This document shows, piece after piece, positions 46,281 to 55,563 of a DNA stretch of 64,000 bases. Origin of the DNA: Bradyrhizobium sp. OK095 (GTDB taxonomy: Bacteria > Pseudomonadota > Alphaproteobacteria > Rhizobiales > Xanthobacteraceae). Made by a program: the position numbers and the translations under genes. Under the pieces are notes generated by a model, which worked only from the letters and a program-made list of their open reading frames with translations, did no database searches and had not been told where the DNA came from. The stretch lies in NCBI RefSeq assembly GCF_900109945.1, contig NZ_FOBX01000011.1:186001-250000 (forward strand), in the 5' to 3' direction. Every line of letters starts with the position of its first letter. Within the stretch, counting starts at the first letter, position 1.

Positions 46281-47474
46281 ATGAAATCAGCACTTTTGGC
46301 CGCCGTCGCAATGTCGGCCTTGCTGCTGGCTGCGCCGGCCTCCGCGCAAGGCGTCAAGATCGGCATCCTCAACGACCAGTCCGGCGTCTATGCCGATTAC
46401 GGCGGAAAATACTCGGTCGAAGCCGCCAAGATGGCGATCGAGGATTTCGGCGGCGAAGTGCTCGGCCAGAAGATCGAGATGGTCACCGCCGACCACCAGA
46501 ACAAGCCGGATCTCGCGACCTCGATCGCGCGGCGCTGGTACGACGTCGAAAACGTCGACATGATCACGGAGCTCACGACCTCCTCGGTCGCGCTCGCCAT
46601 CCACGAGCTCTCCAAGGAAAAGAAGAAGATCGATATCGTCGTCGGCGCCGCGACCTCGCGCCTCACCGGCGATGCCTGCCAGCCCTACGGCTTTCACTGG
46701 GCCTATGATACCCGCGCGCTCGGCGTCGGCACCGGCGGCTCGCTGACCAAGGCCGGCGGCGACAGCTGGTTCTTCCTCACCGCGGATTACGCCTTCGGTT
46801 ACGCACTGGAAAAGGACACCAGCGAGATCGTCACGGCCAATGGCGGCAAGGTGATCGGCTCGGTGCGCGTGCCGCTCAACTCCTCGGACTTCTCCTCCTT
46901 CCTGCTCCAGGCGCAAAGCTCGAAGGCGAAGATCGTCGGCCTTGCCAATGCCGGCCTCGACACCACCAACTCGATCAAGCAGGCGGCCGAATTCGGCCTC
47001 GTCTCCGGCGGCCAGAAGCTTGCGGGTCTGTTGATGACGCTCGCCGAAGTGAACGGCCTCGGATTGCAGGCTGCGCAAGGCCTGGTGCTGACCGAGGGCT
47101 ATTACTGGGATCTCAATGATCGCACCCGCAATTTCGGCGAGCGCTTCTTCAAGCGCACCAGCCGGATGCCGAACATGATCCAGGCCGGCACCTATTCGGC
47201 GACGCTGAGCTATCTCAAGGCGGTCAAGGCCGCTGGCACCAAGGATTCGGAGGCGGTCGCCAAGAAGCTGAAGGAGCTTCCGGTCGACGACGACTTCGCG
47301 CAAGGCGGCAAGGTGCTGGAGAACGGCCGCATGGTCCACGACATGTATCTGTTCGAGGTTAAGAAGCCGTCGGAGTCGAAGAAGCCCTGGGACTATTACA
47401 AGCTGATCGCCACCGTTCCCGGCGACAAGGCCTTCTTCACCGCCAAGGACAGCGGCTGCCCGTTGACGAAGTAG
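46281..47474 (+). CDS. ABC transporter substrate-binding protein (LivK type), orphan
   Basis: A 397-aa periplasmic receptor with a signal peptide (residues 1-22, ending ASAQ) and a type I binding fold (VKIGILNDQSGVYADYGGKY). GGGAG precedes the ATG. There are no permease or ATPase genes nearby, so it either uses a transporter encoded elsewhere or acts as a sensor partner. It differs clearly in sequence from the binding protein at 20141. Confidence 0.9.
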   Translation: MKSALLAAVAMSALLLAAPASAQGVKIGILNDQSGVYADYGGKYSVEAAKMAIEDFGGEVLGQKIEMVTADHQNKPDLATSIARRWYDVENVDMITELTTSSVALAIHELSKEKKKIDIVVGAATSRLTGDACQPYGFHWAYDTRALGVGTGGSLTKAGGDSWFFLTADYAFGYALEKDTSEIVTANGGKVIGSVRVPLNSSDFSSFLLQAQSSKAKIVGLANAGLDTTNSIKQAAEFGLVSGGQKLAGLLMTLAEVNGLGLQAAQGLVLTEGYYWDLNDRTRNFGERFFKRTSRMPNMIQAGTYSATLSYLKAVKAAGTKDSEAVAKKLKELPVDDDFAQGGKVLENGRMVHDMYLFEVKKPSESKKPWDYYKLIATVPGDKAFFTAKDSGCPLTK

Positions 47475-47480
47475 ACCTCT

Positions 47481-47612
47481 CGTGTCCCGGACGCGCTGCA
47501 ACGCGTAGCGTTGCTGCGCAGAGCCGGGACCCATGCTTCTCCACGTTTCGAGGCCGGATTGGGTCCCGGTTCAGCGGCGCAGCGTTACACGCTGCACCGC
47601 GCCCGGGACACG
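47481..47612. repeat. Nested palindromic repeat (GTCCCGG family)
   Basis: The outer arms CGTGTCCCGG (47481-47490) and CCGGGACACG (47603-47612) pair. Inside them GCCGGGACCC (47523-47532) pairs with GGGTCCCGGT (47561-47570). The element fills the gap between two convergent genes and could end transcription both ways. The shorter sequence at 31991-32025 belongs to the same family. Confidence 0.8.
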
Positions 47613-47635
47613 AGCGCGTGTGATGCCGCGCTTCC

Positions 47636-48022
47636 CTAAACCAGCCGCAACACCACCGCCCCCAACGCTCCCGCCCATAGCGCGATGGCGGCGATGCCCT
47701 GGATCAGAAATCCCGGGCCGCGCTTTGCCGCCGCCTTCGAATACCCGATGAAATAGACGATGCGGCCGATGATCCAGACCGCGCCGATGCCGGCTGCAAT
47801 GGCATCGCCGATATAGATCGCGAACAGCCAGAGCGCCGGCAGGACAATCGGCATCCATTCCAGCGTGTTCGCCTGGATGCGGAAGGCGCGCTCGAAATCG
47901 GGATGGCCCGATGTCGCCGGCACCTTGATGCCCGTCTTCGACCGCGACCGCGAGACGTTCATGCAGGTGAAGAAATAAAATGCAATCGCCAGCAGCGTGA
48001 CGAGGGCGGTGAGATGATACAT
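47636..48022 (-). CDS. MAPEG family membrane protein
   Basis: A 128-aa protein with four membrane helices, of the family of membrane-associated proteins in eicosanoid and glutathione metabolism. The signature FRIQANTLEWMPIVLPAL is present. Bacterial members often have glutathione transferase activity, but some are uncharacterised. AGGGATTAG precedes the ATG. It is 27 bases downstream of the lipocalin-like gene and may be in its operon. Confidence 0.88.
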   Translation of the reverse strand: MYHLTALVTLLAIAFYFFTCMNVSRSRSKTGIKVPATSGHPDFERAFRIQANTLEWMPIVLPALWLFAIYIGDAIAAGIGAVWIIGRIVYFIGYSKAAAKRGPGFLIQGIAAIALWAGALGAVVLRLV

Positions 48023-48049
48023 CGCTAATCCCTTTGAAGAGGTCGCGAC

Positions 48050-49132
48050 TCAATAGCCCGTCAGCTCGAGATAGCCAACGCCGTTATGCGTGCCGGCAAA
48101 GCTGATCGGCCCCTCCCAATAGGAGAAGCCGGTCCCCATCCAGGCTTTTGGGTTGATCGGCTTGCAGGAAATCGAGAAGGACCGCGAGGGTATCGCGATC
48201 TGCCATTCGACCGGCAGCTTGCGACCCGCGACCTCGGTGGTCGCCTTCGGAATCATCTGGATGTCGCCACCCGCAATCATCTGCGTATCGCCGGCGGCGC
48301 TGATCCAGTTACCGAACGGATAGTCCTTGCCGTCCTTCTGGCGCAGCCGGTACAGCATCAGCTTGTCGCCGGATGAAAGATGCAGCGACAGCCAGTCCCA
48401 GCCGGTCTGATCGGCGTCGAGCGGCTGGCTGCTCCATTCGCGATCCATCCATGCCTGCCCGGAGACGTCGACAGGCTTGTCGTCGATGGTGAGCGTGCCG
48501 CGTGCGCGGTAGAACGGCTGACTGTAATAATAGGAGGCTTGCCCGCGCTCGGACTTGCGGCTGAAGCCGCGGTCGCCTTGCAGCACCACCGGACGATCGG
48601 CCTCTAACGTCAGCGCATAGCTGAAGTCGGCGCCGGAGGCCTTCAGCGTGACCGGCGCCAGGGCGCGATCGTCGGTGCGTTCAAAACTCTTCATCTCCCA
48701 ATCGTCGATCCACGCCGCAAATGGCTTTGCTTCGACGCCGGCTTGTCCAATCCCGCCGCGCGAAAACACTTCGCTGAAGCGGTGCGTGTCGGCGCGCGTC
48801 ACCGCGGCATGCGCCATCCAGATTTGCTGATTGGCCCAGCCTTCGCCTTGCGGCCCCGGCTGCGTTGCCTGACGGAACAACGTCCATTGCAGGCCGCAAG
48901 CCGCGCCGCTGCTATCTGTGAGATTCGCCGTGAGATACCACCACTCGATGCGAAACTCCGGATGCGGTCCGTGATCCGCCGGAAAGGCGAATGTCTTTCC
49001 CGGCGTCACCTTCGCAAAGCCGTCGGCGGTCTCACCGAGCCCGGCATATCCTTGCGCGGCAGCGCGCCGCGTAAGAGCGAGCGCCGCGATTCCGCCGGCG
49101 ACGGCGCGCCGCGATATCCTGTCAGCGCTCAT
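48050..49132 (-). CDS. Lipocalin-like exported protein (AttH/CrtC-like hydratase family)
   Basis: A 360-aa protein of the family that includes AttH and the carotenoid 1,2-hydratase CrtC. The N-terminus has a twin-arginine-like leader (ISRRAVAGGIAALALTRRAAAQ). The family motifs are HPEFRIEWWYLTANL and the repeated GQAWMDREWSSQPL with QTGWDWLSLHL. The ATG at 49132 overlaps the end of the ABC permease gene by 11 bases, so it belongs to that operon. A soluble lipid- or isoprenoid-binding role in the periplasm is likely; carotenoid hydration is only one possibility. Confidence 0.85.
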   Translation of the reverse strand: MSADRISRRAVAGGIAALALTRRAAAQGYAGLGETADGFAKVTPGKTFAFPADHGPHPEFRIEWWYLTANLTDSSGAACGLQWTLFRQATQPGPQGEGWANQQIWMAHAAVTRADTHRFSEVFSRGGIGQAGVEAKPFAAWIDDWEMKSFERTDDRALAPVTLKASGADFSYALTLEADRPVVLQGDRGFSRKSERGQASYYYSQPFYRARGTLTIDDKPVDVSGQAWMDREWSSQPLDADQTGWDWLSLHLSSGDKLMLYRLRQKDGKDYPFGNWISAAGDTQMIAGGDIQMIPKATTEVAGRKLPVEWQIAIPSRSFSISCKPINPKAWMGTGFSYWEGPISFAGTHNGVGYLELTGY

Positions 49133-51584
49133 TTGCAAACACCTTGACGAGGCTTGCCGGCTGCATCCGCGCCAGCCGTATCGTCGGCAGCAGTGCTGCA
49201 AGCAGCGAAGCGATCAGCGCGACTGCAACCAGCTCGGCCAGTTGCAGTGGAAACACATGGAACGGCAGCCGCCAGCCGAACGCTTTGACGTTCACGATCG
49301 CGATCAGGCACCACGCCACTAACAGCCCGAGCGGCACCGCCAGCAGCGAAGTGAACAGCGCGACCGACAGCGTCTTGGTCAACTCGATCGCGGCAAGGCG
49401 CGGCCGCGTGATGCCGATCGCCCAGAGCGGCGCCAACTGCGGCAGGCGCGAATTCGCCAGCGTCAAGAGGCTGGTCAGAAGCGCGATGCCCGCGACGCCG
49501 AGCGTAAACGCATTCAAAGCGGAAGTGACTGCAAAAGTCCGGTTGAAGATGCGGATCGATTCCGCCTTCACCGTCGCCTGGTCGGCCACGCTGCGGTCGT
49601 CGAGTGCGAACTGCTTTTGCAGCGCCGCAATCAGGCCGGGGATATTCTGCTTTGCGACGATGAGGCCGATCCGCGTCTGCGGCGTCTGCGGAAAATGCCG
49701 GATCAGCGCCGCGACATTCACCGCGAGCTGTCCCTTGGGATTACCGTAATCGGCATAGATGCCGACGATATCGAGCTCCCAGGTCCCGCCCGGCGCCGGC
49801 ACTTCGATGACATCGCCGACGCGGACGTTGAGGCGACGGCTCAGCTGCTCGCTGATGAAGGCGGCATTGCCCGGCACAAGTTGCGTCCAGGCACGTGGCG
49901 CGGTCTCCAGCAGCGGCCAGCGTTCGCGATAGAGCGCGTGATCGGGCAGGCCGAGCAACTCGACCGGCTGACCCTGCACCTGTGTCTCGGCACGTCCGCC
50001 CGACAGGATCGCCTGCACATCGCTGCGCTCCTTCAGCCAGTTGCGGATCGTAACGCCCTGCGCATTGTCGGAAGCGCTGATGTAGACATCAGCCGCGAGC
50101 CGCCCGTTGAGCCAGCCGATAAAGGTGCGGCTAAAGGTTTCCACCATGGTGGACACCCCGACATTGACGGCGAGCGCAAGCAGCAGCGCCATCAGCGCGA
50201 GCGACAATCCCGAGAGTTGCTGCCGGCTGTCCGCCCAGAACCACAGCGACAGCGGTCCTTTTGCGCAGCGCTGGCCCACGAGCAGGATGATCTCGAGGAA
50301 CGCCGGCAGGATCAGCGCCGCGCCAAGCATCAGCGCGGCCAGCACGCCAAAACCTGCGATCAGCGATTGTCCGTATTGAAGCAGCAGCAGCGCGACCACG
50401 AACACCATGCAGGCCGCAGCGCTTTGCAGGATCAGCCAGCGGCGCTGCCGCTGCTGCCAGGCGTGCGGCTGCGCGGTCGCCAGCACCGGCATCCGGATCG
50501 CCTTGATCAGACTGGTCGCCGCCGCTACCATCGCGCCGGCGATGCTGATGCCGATGCCGGCGAGCCACCATTCCGGTTGCAGCGTGAGCTGCCCCGGGAT
50601 CTGCGCGCCATAGAGCCCGCGCAGTGACGCCGCGACGTCGGGCAACAGCGCTGCCGCGATGAAATAGCCGCAGACGAGCCCGATCAGGCCCGCGACGAGT
50701 GCCAGCGCCACCAGCTCGACCACCAGCACCGTGTTGACCAGCCGCGCCGAGGCGCCGCAGGCCCGCAACGTCCGCAGCATCGGCAGCCGTTGCTCGAAGG
50801 CGAGGCCGACGGCCGAGTTGACGATGAACAGGCCGACGAAGAACGACAGCAGGCCGAAGGCGGAGAGGTTGAGATGGAAACTGTCGGTGAGGCGTTCCAG
50901 CTCCGTCTCCGCATTTGGCTCGACCCGCTGCAGCTGCTCGCCGACGATGCTTGCGAGCGGCGCCGGCTTGCCCTTCGGCTTGCCGATCAGAAGCCGCGAC
51001 ACCTGATCCGGCTTGTTCAGGAGACGCTGCGCCATGCCGATATCCACGACGAGAACGTTGGGGACGAGCTGCGGCAGCACGCGCAGCGGCGGCAGTTTTG
51101 CGCCGCTGCTGATCGGTGGCGCAGCACCTTCCGGCTCCTGCAAATCGTTCAGCGTTTCCCGGGCCACCAGCGTCTGGCCGGGCGGGGCAACGAAACTGCC
51201 CAGATCCGAAGCACCGAGGCGCGGTGCGTTGCCGATTTCGGCCGGCATCGTCACCGGCTCGACGCCGAGCAGCCGCACCGAGCGGCCGTTGACCTGGATG
51301 CGGCCCTCCAGCATCGGCGAAACCGGCCAGCCCGCACGGCGGAGCTTGACGAACAGCTCTTGCGAAAAGGTCGCCGCGTCAGGCGCGACCAGCATCGCGG
51401 TGCGCACCCCGCCAAAGGTCGCAGCGGCGCGGTCATAGGCGTTGCGGGCCTGCTGGTTGATCGCCTGCACGCCGCTCCACAATGCAGTTGCCGCGATCAG
51501 CCCGATCAGCAGCGTTGCGAATTGCATCTTGTGCCGCCGCCAGTGGCTCAGGAGCACCGCGAGAACCCACAGCGCGCGCCTCAT
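49122..51584 (-). CDS. ABC exporter permease with two FtsX-like domains (AttFG-like)
   Basis: An 820-aa inner-membrane protein. It has an N-terminal membrane segment, a periplasmic MacB-type domain, three helices (about 225-345), four central helices (about 375-470), a second periplasmic domain, and three C-terminal helices. This is the fused double-FtsX form seen in lipoprotein or lipid extruding transporters. Its start overlaps the ATPase stop by four bases. It is probably a mechanotransmission-type ABC protein working on an envelope lipid or lipoprotein. Confidence 0.88.
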   Translation of the reverse strand: MRRALWVLAVLLSHWRRHKMQFATLLIGLIAATALWSGVQAINQQARNAYDRAAATFGGVRTAMLVAPDAATFSQELFVKLRRAGWPVSPMLEGRIQVNGRSVRLLGVEPVTMPAEIGNAPRLGASDLGSFVAPPGQTLVARETLNDLQEPEGAAPPISSGAKLPPLRVLPQLVPNVLVVDIGMAQRLLNKPDQVSRLLIGKPKGKPAPLASIVGEQLQRVEPNAETELERLTDSFHLNLSAFGLLSFFVGLFIVNSAVGLAFEQRLPMLRTLRACGASARLVNTVLVVELVALALVAGLIGLVCGYFIAAALLPDVAASLRGLYGAQIPGQLTLQPEWWLAGIGISIAGAMVAAATSLIKAIRMPVLATAQPHAWQQRQRRWLILQSAAACMVFVVALLLLQYGQSLIAGFGVLAALMLGAALILPAFLEIILLVGQRCAKGPLSLWFWADSRQQLSGLSLALMALLLALAVNVGVSTMVETFSRTFIGWLNGRLAADVYISASDNAQGVTIRNWLKERSDVQAILSGGRAETQVQGQPVELLGLPDHALYRERWPLLETAPRAWTQLVPGNAAFISEQLSRRLNVRVGDVIEVPAPGGTWELDIVGIYADYGNPKGQLAVNVAALIRHFPQTPQTRIGLIVAKQNIPGLIAALQKQFALDDRSVADQATVKAESIRIFNRTFAVTSALNAFTLGVAGIALLTSLLTLANSRLPQLAPLWAIGITRPRLAAIELTKTLSVALFTSLLAVPLGLLVAWCLIAIVNVKAFGWRLPFHVFPLQLAELVAVALIASLLAALLPTIRLARMQPASLVKVFANER

Positions 51585-52234
51585 GCGATTCGTCCCGCAT
51601 GCAAAGTGAGGTGGCGGTCGAGCGTGCCGGCCAGATGCAGGCTGTGCGTCACCATCAGGAAGCCGCAGCCGGTCCGCGCGACGAGGTCGCGGGCCAGCGC
51701 CAGCACGTTCTCGGCGGTAGCCTCATCGAGATTGCCGGTCGGCTCGTCCGCGAGCAGCAGCGACGGCTTGGTCGCCAGCGCCCGGCCGATCGCGACCCGT
51801 TGCTGCTGGCCGCCTGATAATTGCTCTGGATAACGTTTGAGGAGGTCGCCCAGTCCGAGCCGCTCGACCAGCTCCTTGGTCCAGGCTGCGTCCTGCCGGC
51901 CCGCGATCCTCGCCTGGAAGGCTAGATTGTCGGCGACCGACAGGCTCGGGATCAGGTTGAATTGCTGGAAAACCAGACCGATCCGGTTGCGCCGCAAGCC
52001 GGCGCGCCCTGCATCCGACAGCTTGGTGACCTCGGTCTCCTCCAGCCGGATCGATCCGGCGTCGGCGGCATCTAACCCCGCGATCAGGTGCAGCAGCGTG
52101 CTCTTGCCGCTGCCTGATTCGCCTGTGAGCGCGACGCGCTCGCCAGCCCTGAGGTCGAGGTCGACGCCACGAAGCACATGGACGGGTTCGCCGGCCGAGG
52201 AGAAGGCCTTGGAGAGATTTCGGATACTCAGCAC
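51581..52234 (-). CDS. ABC transporter ATP-binding protein (LolD/MacB type)
   Basis: A 217-aa ATPase, the normal length for LolD-type proteins. Walker A GESGSGKST, signature LSGGQQQR and Walker B LLLADEPTGNLD are all intact. It is the first gene of the exporter operon (ATPase, double permease, lipocalin-like protein, perhaps MAPEG). It pairs with the FtsX-like permease, not with a classic importer. Confidence 0.92.
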   Translation of the reverse strand: MLSIRNLSKAFSSAGEPVHVLRGVDLDLRAGERVALTGESGSGKSTLLHLIAGLDAADAGSIRLEETEVTKLSDAGRAGLRRNRIGLVFQQFNLIPSLSVADNLAFQARIAGRQDAAWTKELVERLGLGDLLKRYPEQLSGGQQQRVAIGRALATKPSLLLADEPTGNLDEATAENVLALARDLVARTGCGFLMVTHSLHLAGTLDRHLTLHAGRIA

Positions 52235-52379
52235 GATGGATGGCGCCGGACGGAATTAACGGAAATGCTGCGTAGCACACTTGCTGCGGAAATGCCGGGG
52301 TTGCGTTGCCGTTCAAGCCGTTGTTAGCTTCACCAACGGCCAAATCATAAAAGTGCCAAAAAGACATACGGGGAGAACG

Positions 52380-53720
52380 ATGAGCGCTCAGGGAACGCCG
52401 TCCATGACGGCCAAGACGGCAGGAACACCCAAGGCAACACCAAAGGGCGCCTGGACCGTCACGTTTCTGCTCTTTCTCTTCATGGTGGTGAACTTTGCGG
52501 ACAAGATCGTCGTCGGCCTCGCCGGCGTGCCGATCATGACCGATCTGAAGCTCGAGCCGGAGCAGTTCGGCCTGCTCGGCTCCTCGTTCTTCATCCTGTT
52601 CTCGATCTCGGCCATCGTGGTCGGCTTCATCGTCAACAAGGTGCCGACGCGCTGGGTGCTGCTGACCTTGGCGGTGATCTGGGCGCTGGCGCAGTTTCCG
52701 ATGGTCGGCACCGTCTCTTTCACCACGCTGTTGATCTGCCGCATCGTGCTCGGCGCGGGCGAAGGCCCGGCCTTCTCGGTTGCCGCGCACGCCATCTACA
52801 AATGGTTCCCGGACGAGAAGCGCACGCTGCCGACCGCGATCCTGTCGCAGGGCTCGGCCTTCGGCGTGATCCTCGCCGTGCCGGCGCTGAATTGGGTCAT
52901 CGTCAATCACTCATGGCACTACGCCTTCGGCGCGCTCGGCGTCGCCGGTCTGATCTGGGTCTGTGCCTGGCTCACCTTCGGCAAGGAGGGCCCGCTCGAG
53001 GACACGCAGGCTCTCGCCGCCACTGAGCCGCAAATCCCCTATTTGCAGCTTCTGACCTCCCGCACCTTCCTTGGCTGCGTGATCGCGACGTTCGGCGCCT
53101 ATTGGGCGCTGTCGCTCGGTCTCACCTGGTTCACGCCCTTCATCATCAAGGGCCTTGGTTTCTCGCAGAGCCAGGCCGGCTTCGTCTCGATCCTGCCCTG
53201 GGTGTTCGGTGCCACCATCGTCATGATCACGGGCTGGGTCTCGCAGGTGATGATGGCGCGCGGTTACACCACGCGCATCTCGCGCGGCGTGCTCGGCTCG
53301 GTGCCGCTGATCCTCGGCGGCCTGATCCTGGCGACGATGCCGCATGTGCAGGGTGCCGGTCTGCAGATCGCGCTGCTCGTGGTCGGCTCGGGCCTGTGCG
53401 GCGCGATCTATGTCGTTTGCCCGCCGATGCTCGGCGAGTTTACCCCGGCCTCGCAGCGCGGTGCGGTCATCGCCATCTATGGCGCGCTCTACACGCTTTC
53501 GGGCATCATCGCGCCGATGGTGATGGGCACCGTGATCCAACGCGCCGGCAACATGGTCGACGGCTACATGACCGGCTTCACCATCAACGCCGTGGTGATG
53601 GTCGGCTCCGGTGTCATCGGCCTGCTGCTGCTCTGGCCGAACACGGAAAAGGCCCGGCTGACGCGCGGTGCTGCCGCGACGCAGCCTGCCCCGCTGAAGG
53701 GCGCGGTGTCGCCGACGTAG
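52380..53720 (+). CDS. MFS transporter (anion:cation symporter type)
   Basis: A 446-aa inner-membrane transporter with 12 predicted helices. The ACS-family region GAGEGPAFSVAAHAIYKWFP and the cytoplasmic loop after helix 6 are visible. Members import organic acids such as sugar acids or aromatic acids. The ATG at 52380 has GGGGAGAACG upstream; the frame extends further without coding character. It is convergent with an amidohydrolase gene that may act on the imported compound. Confidence 0.88.
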   Translation: MSAQGTPSMTAKTAGTPKATPKGAWTVTFLLFLFMVVNFADKIVVGLAGVPIMTDLKLEPEQFGLLGSSFFILFSISAIVVGFIVNKVPTRWVLLTLAVIWALAQFPMVGTVSFTTLLICRIVLGAGEGPAFSVAAHAIYKWFPDEKRTLPTAILSQGSAFGVILAVPALNWVIVNHSWHYAFGALGVAGLIWVCAWLTFGKEGPLEDTQALAATEPQIPYLQLLTSRTFLGCVIATFGAYWALSLGLTWFTPFIIKGLGFSQSQAGFVSILPWVFGATIVMITGWVSQVMMARGYTTRISRGVLGSVPLILGGLILATMPHVQGAGLQIALLVVGSGLCGAIYVVCPPMLGEFTPASQRGAVIAIYGALYTLSGIIAPMVMGTVIQRAGNMVDGYMTGFTINAVVMVGSGVIGLLLLWPNTEKARLTRGAAATQPAPLKGAVSPT

Positions 53721-53730
53721 GGGGCGCTGG

Positions 53731-53754
53731 CTTACCCTCCTCCAGGAGGGTAAG
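53731..53754. terminator. Bidirectional terminator between convergent genes
   Basis: CTTACCCTCCT and AGGAGGGTAAG form a perfect 11-base-pair stem with a two-base centre, between stops at 53720 and 53768. Confidence 0.8.
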
Positions 53755-53767
53755 TGGCAGTCGCTCG

Positions 53768-55483
53768 TCAATTCATCCCCTGCGCGCCCCGAATCAACTT
53801 CCCGGGCCGTCGTCCCGTGGCCTCACCCTGCCGCCGCGTCACCACGCCCGAGACGATCGTTGCCTCATAGCCGTCGACATCCTGCAACAGCCGGCGCCCG
53901 CCGACCGGCAGATCGTAATGCACCTTCGGCGGATGCAGATGCAGGCGGTCATAGTCGATCAAATTGACGTCGGCTTTGTAGCCCGGGGCAATCAATCCGC
54001 GATCGGTGAGGCCGACCGAGAGCGCGGTCTTGCGCGACTGTGCCGCGATCACGAAGGGAATCGTGAGCTTCTCGCCGCGGGTGCGGTCGCGGGTCCAGTG
54101 CGTCAGCAGATAGGTCGGGAAGCTGGCATCGCAGATGATGCCGCAATGCGCGCCGCCGTCGGACAGGCCCGGCACCGATTGCGGATCGATCAGCATCTCG
54201 CGCGTCGCATCGAGATTGCCGTCGGCATAATTGAGGAACGGCACGTAGAGCATGCCGCGACCTTCGTCCGAGAGCATCGCATCATAGGCAAGCTCCTCCG
54301 GCTGCCGGCCCTGCTTGCGCGCCTGCGGGCCCAGCGCGTTCTCTGGCGGCTGCTCATAATCGGGGGGATCGCCGAGCAAAAACATCTTGTCGTAGTTGGG
54401 ACGGAAGAACAGCGGATCGTCGGTTGCGGTCGCCGTCTCGCTCAGGATCGCCTTGCGCACTTCGGATTGATGCAGCCGGGCGAGCCGCTCCTTCAGCGGC
54501 AGATGCGCGATCGCCTTGTAGCTCGGATGGGTCTGGAACGGGTTTCGCGAGAGCTCGAGACCAAGCAAGAGCCCAACGGGACGCGCCGCGATCTGCGCGG
54601 TGATGGAGAGGCCGCGTTTCGCCGCCGCGTTGATCTCGTCCAGCGTCTGGCGCCAGCGGTTTGGCGCCTTGTCGTTCTGCGTGATCGAGAACGAGATCGG
54701 GCACTTCGTGCTGTCCGCCACCCGCAGCATCATCGGCAGATCTTCGTGGAGGGTCGAGAGATCGAGCACGAATTGCAGCACGCTGCGGCCCTGGCTGTGC
54801 ATCGCGCCGGCAATCGCGGTGAGCTCGTCCTCGCCTGCCTTCAGCGTCGGCGTGAAATCGCCCGTGGATGTGCGGTGATTGAGCGTGCGCGAGGTCGAGA
54901 AGCCGAGCGCGCCGGAGCGGACCGCCTCGCCCGCGAGTTTTGCCATCGCCGCGTTGTCTTCGCCGGTCGAGGGATCGCGGCGCGCACCGCGCTCGCCCAT
55001 GACATAGACCCGCAGCGCCGCATGCGGCAGTTGCGCGCCGACATCGATGTCGAAATCGCGCTTTGACAGCCAGTCCATGTAATCCGGAAAACTTTCCCAG
55101 GCCCAGGGAATGCCGGCGCTCAGCACCGGCTCGGGAATGTCCTCGACGCCTTCCATCAGCTGGATCAGGCGGGTGTGGTCGACAGGCTTGCACGGCGCAA
55201 AGCCGACGCCGCAATTGCCCATGATCGCCGTGGTGACGCCGTTCTGCGACGACGGCGTGATGTCCTGGCTCCAGGTGACTTGCCCGTCGTAATGGGTGTG
55301 GACGTCGACGAAGCCCGGCGTCACCAGTTTTCCGCGCGCGTCGATTTCTTCGGCGCCCTTGGCCGCGACCTTCCCGACTTCGCTGATCCGGCCGCCAATG
55401 ATGGCGACGTCAGCCTCGAACAGCTCGCCGCCGCTTCCGTCCGCGACAGTGCCGCCGCGGATCACGAGATCTGGGATGCTCAT
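53768..55483 (-). CDS. Amidohydrolase, N-acyl-D-amino-acid deacylase family
   Basis: A 571-aa metal-dependent hydrolase. The N-terminal beta-sandwich begins [15 protein letters not shown], the metal motif is [15 protein letters not shown], and a C-terminal HCG-type motif ([12 protein letters not shown]) and a [10 protein letters not shown] end are present. The D-aminoacylase group removes acyl groups from D-amino acids; other members open cyclic amides. The start ATG follows GGGAAGAAA. An MFS gene lies on either side. Confidence 0.9.
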   Translation of the reverse strand: MSIPDLVIRGGTVADGSGGELFEADVAIIGGRISEVGKVAAKGAEEIDARGKLVTPGFVDVHTHYDGQVTWSQDITPSSQNGVTTAIMGNCGVGFAPCKPVDHTRLIQLMEGVEDIPEPVLSAGIPWAWESFPDYMDWLSKRDFDIDVGAQLPHAALRVYVMGERGARRDPSTGEDNAAMAKLAGEAVRSGALGFSTSRTLNHRTSTGDFTPTLKAGEDELTAIAGAMHSQGRSVLQFVLDLSTLHEDLPMMLRVADSTKCPISFSITQNDKAPNRWRQTLDEINAAAKRGLSITAQIAARPVGLLLGLELSRNPFQTHPSYKAIAHLPLKERLARLHQSEVRKAILSETATATDDPLFFRPNYDKMFLLGDPPDYEQPPENALGPQARKQGRQPEELAYDAMLSDEGRGMLYVPFLNYADGNLDATREMLIDPQSVPGLSDGGAHCGIICDASFPTYLLTHWTRDRTRGEKLTIPFVIAAQSRKTALSVGLTDRGLIAPGYKADVNLIDYDRLHLHPPKVHYDLPVGGRRLLQDVDGYEATIVSGVVTRRQGEATGRRPGKLIRGAQGMN

Positions 55484-55563
55484 GGTGTTTCTTCCCGCTT
55501 TGTTGTTTTGCTTGGGCGCATTTTCGGGCGCGCCAGCGCAGTGTCAACCGCGGGGAAGTGCGC

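Noticed and set aside
53102-55066. 654-codon plus-strand open frame over the MFS end and the amidohydrolase
   Set aside because: It is antisense to two well-supported genes and its translation is Arg/Ala/His-rich with no domain, as is typical of shadow frames in GC-rich DNA.
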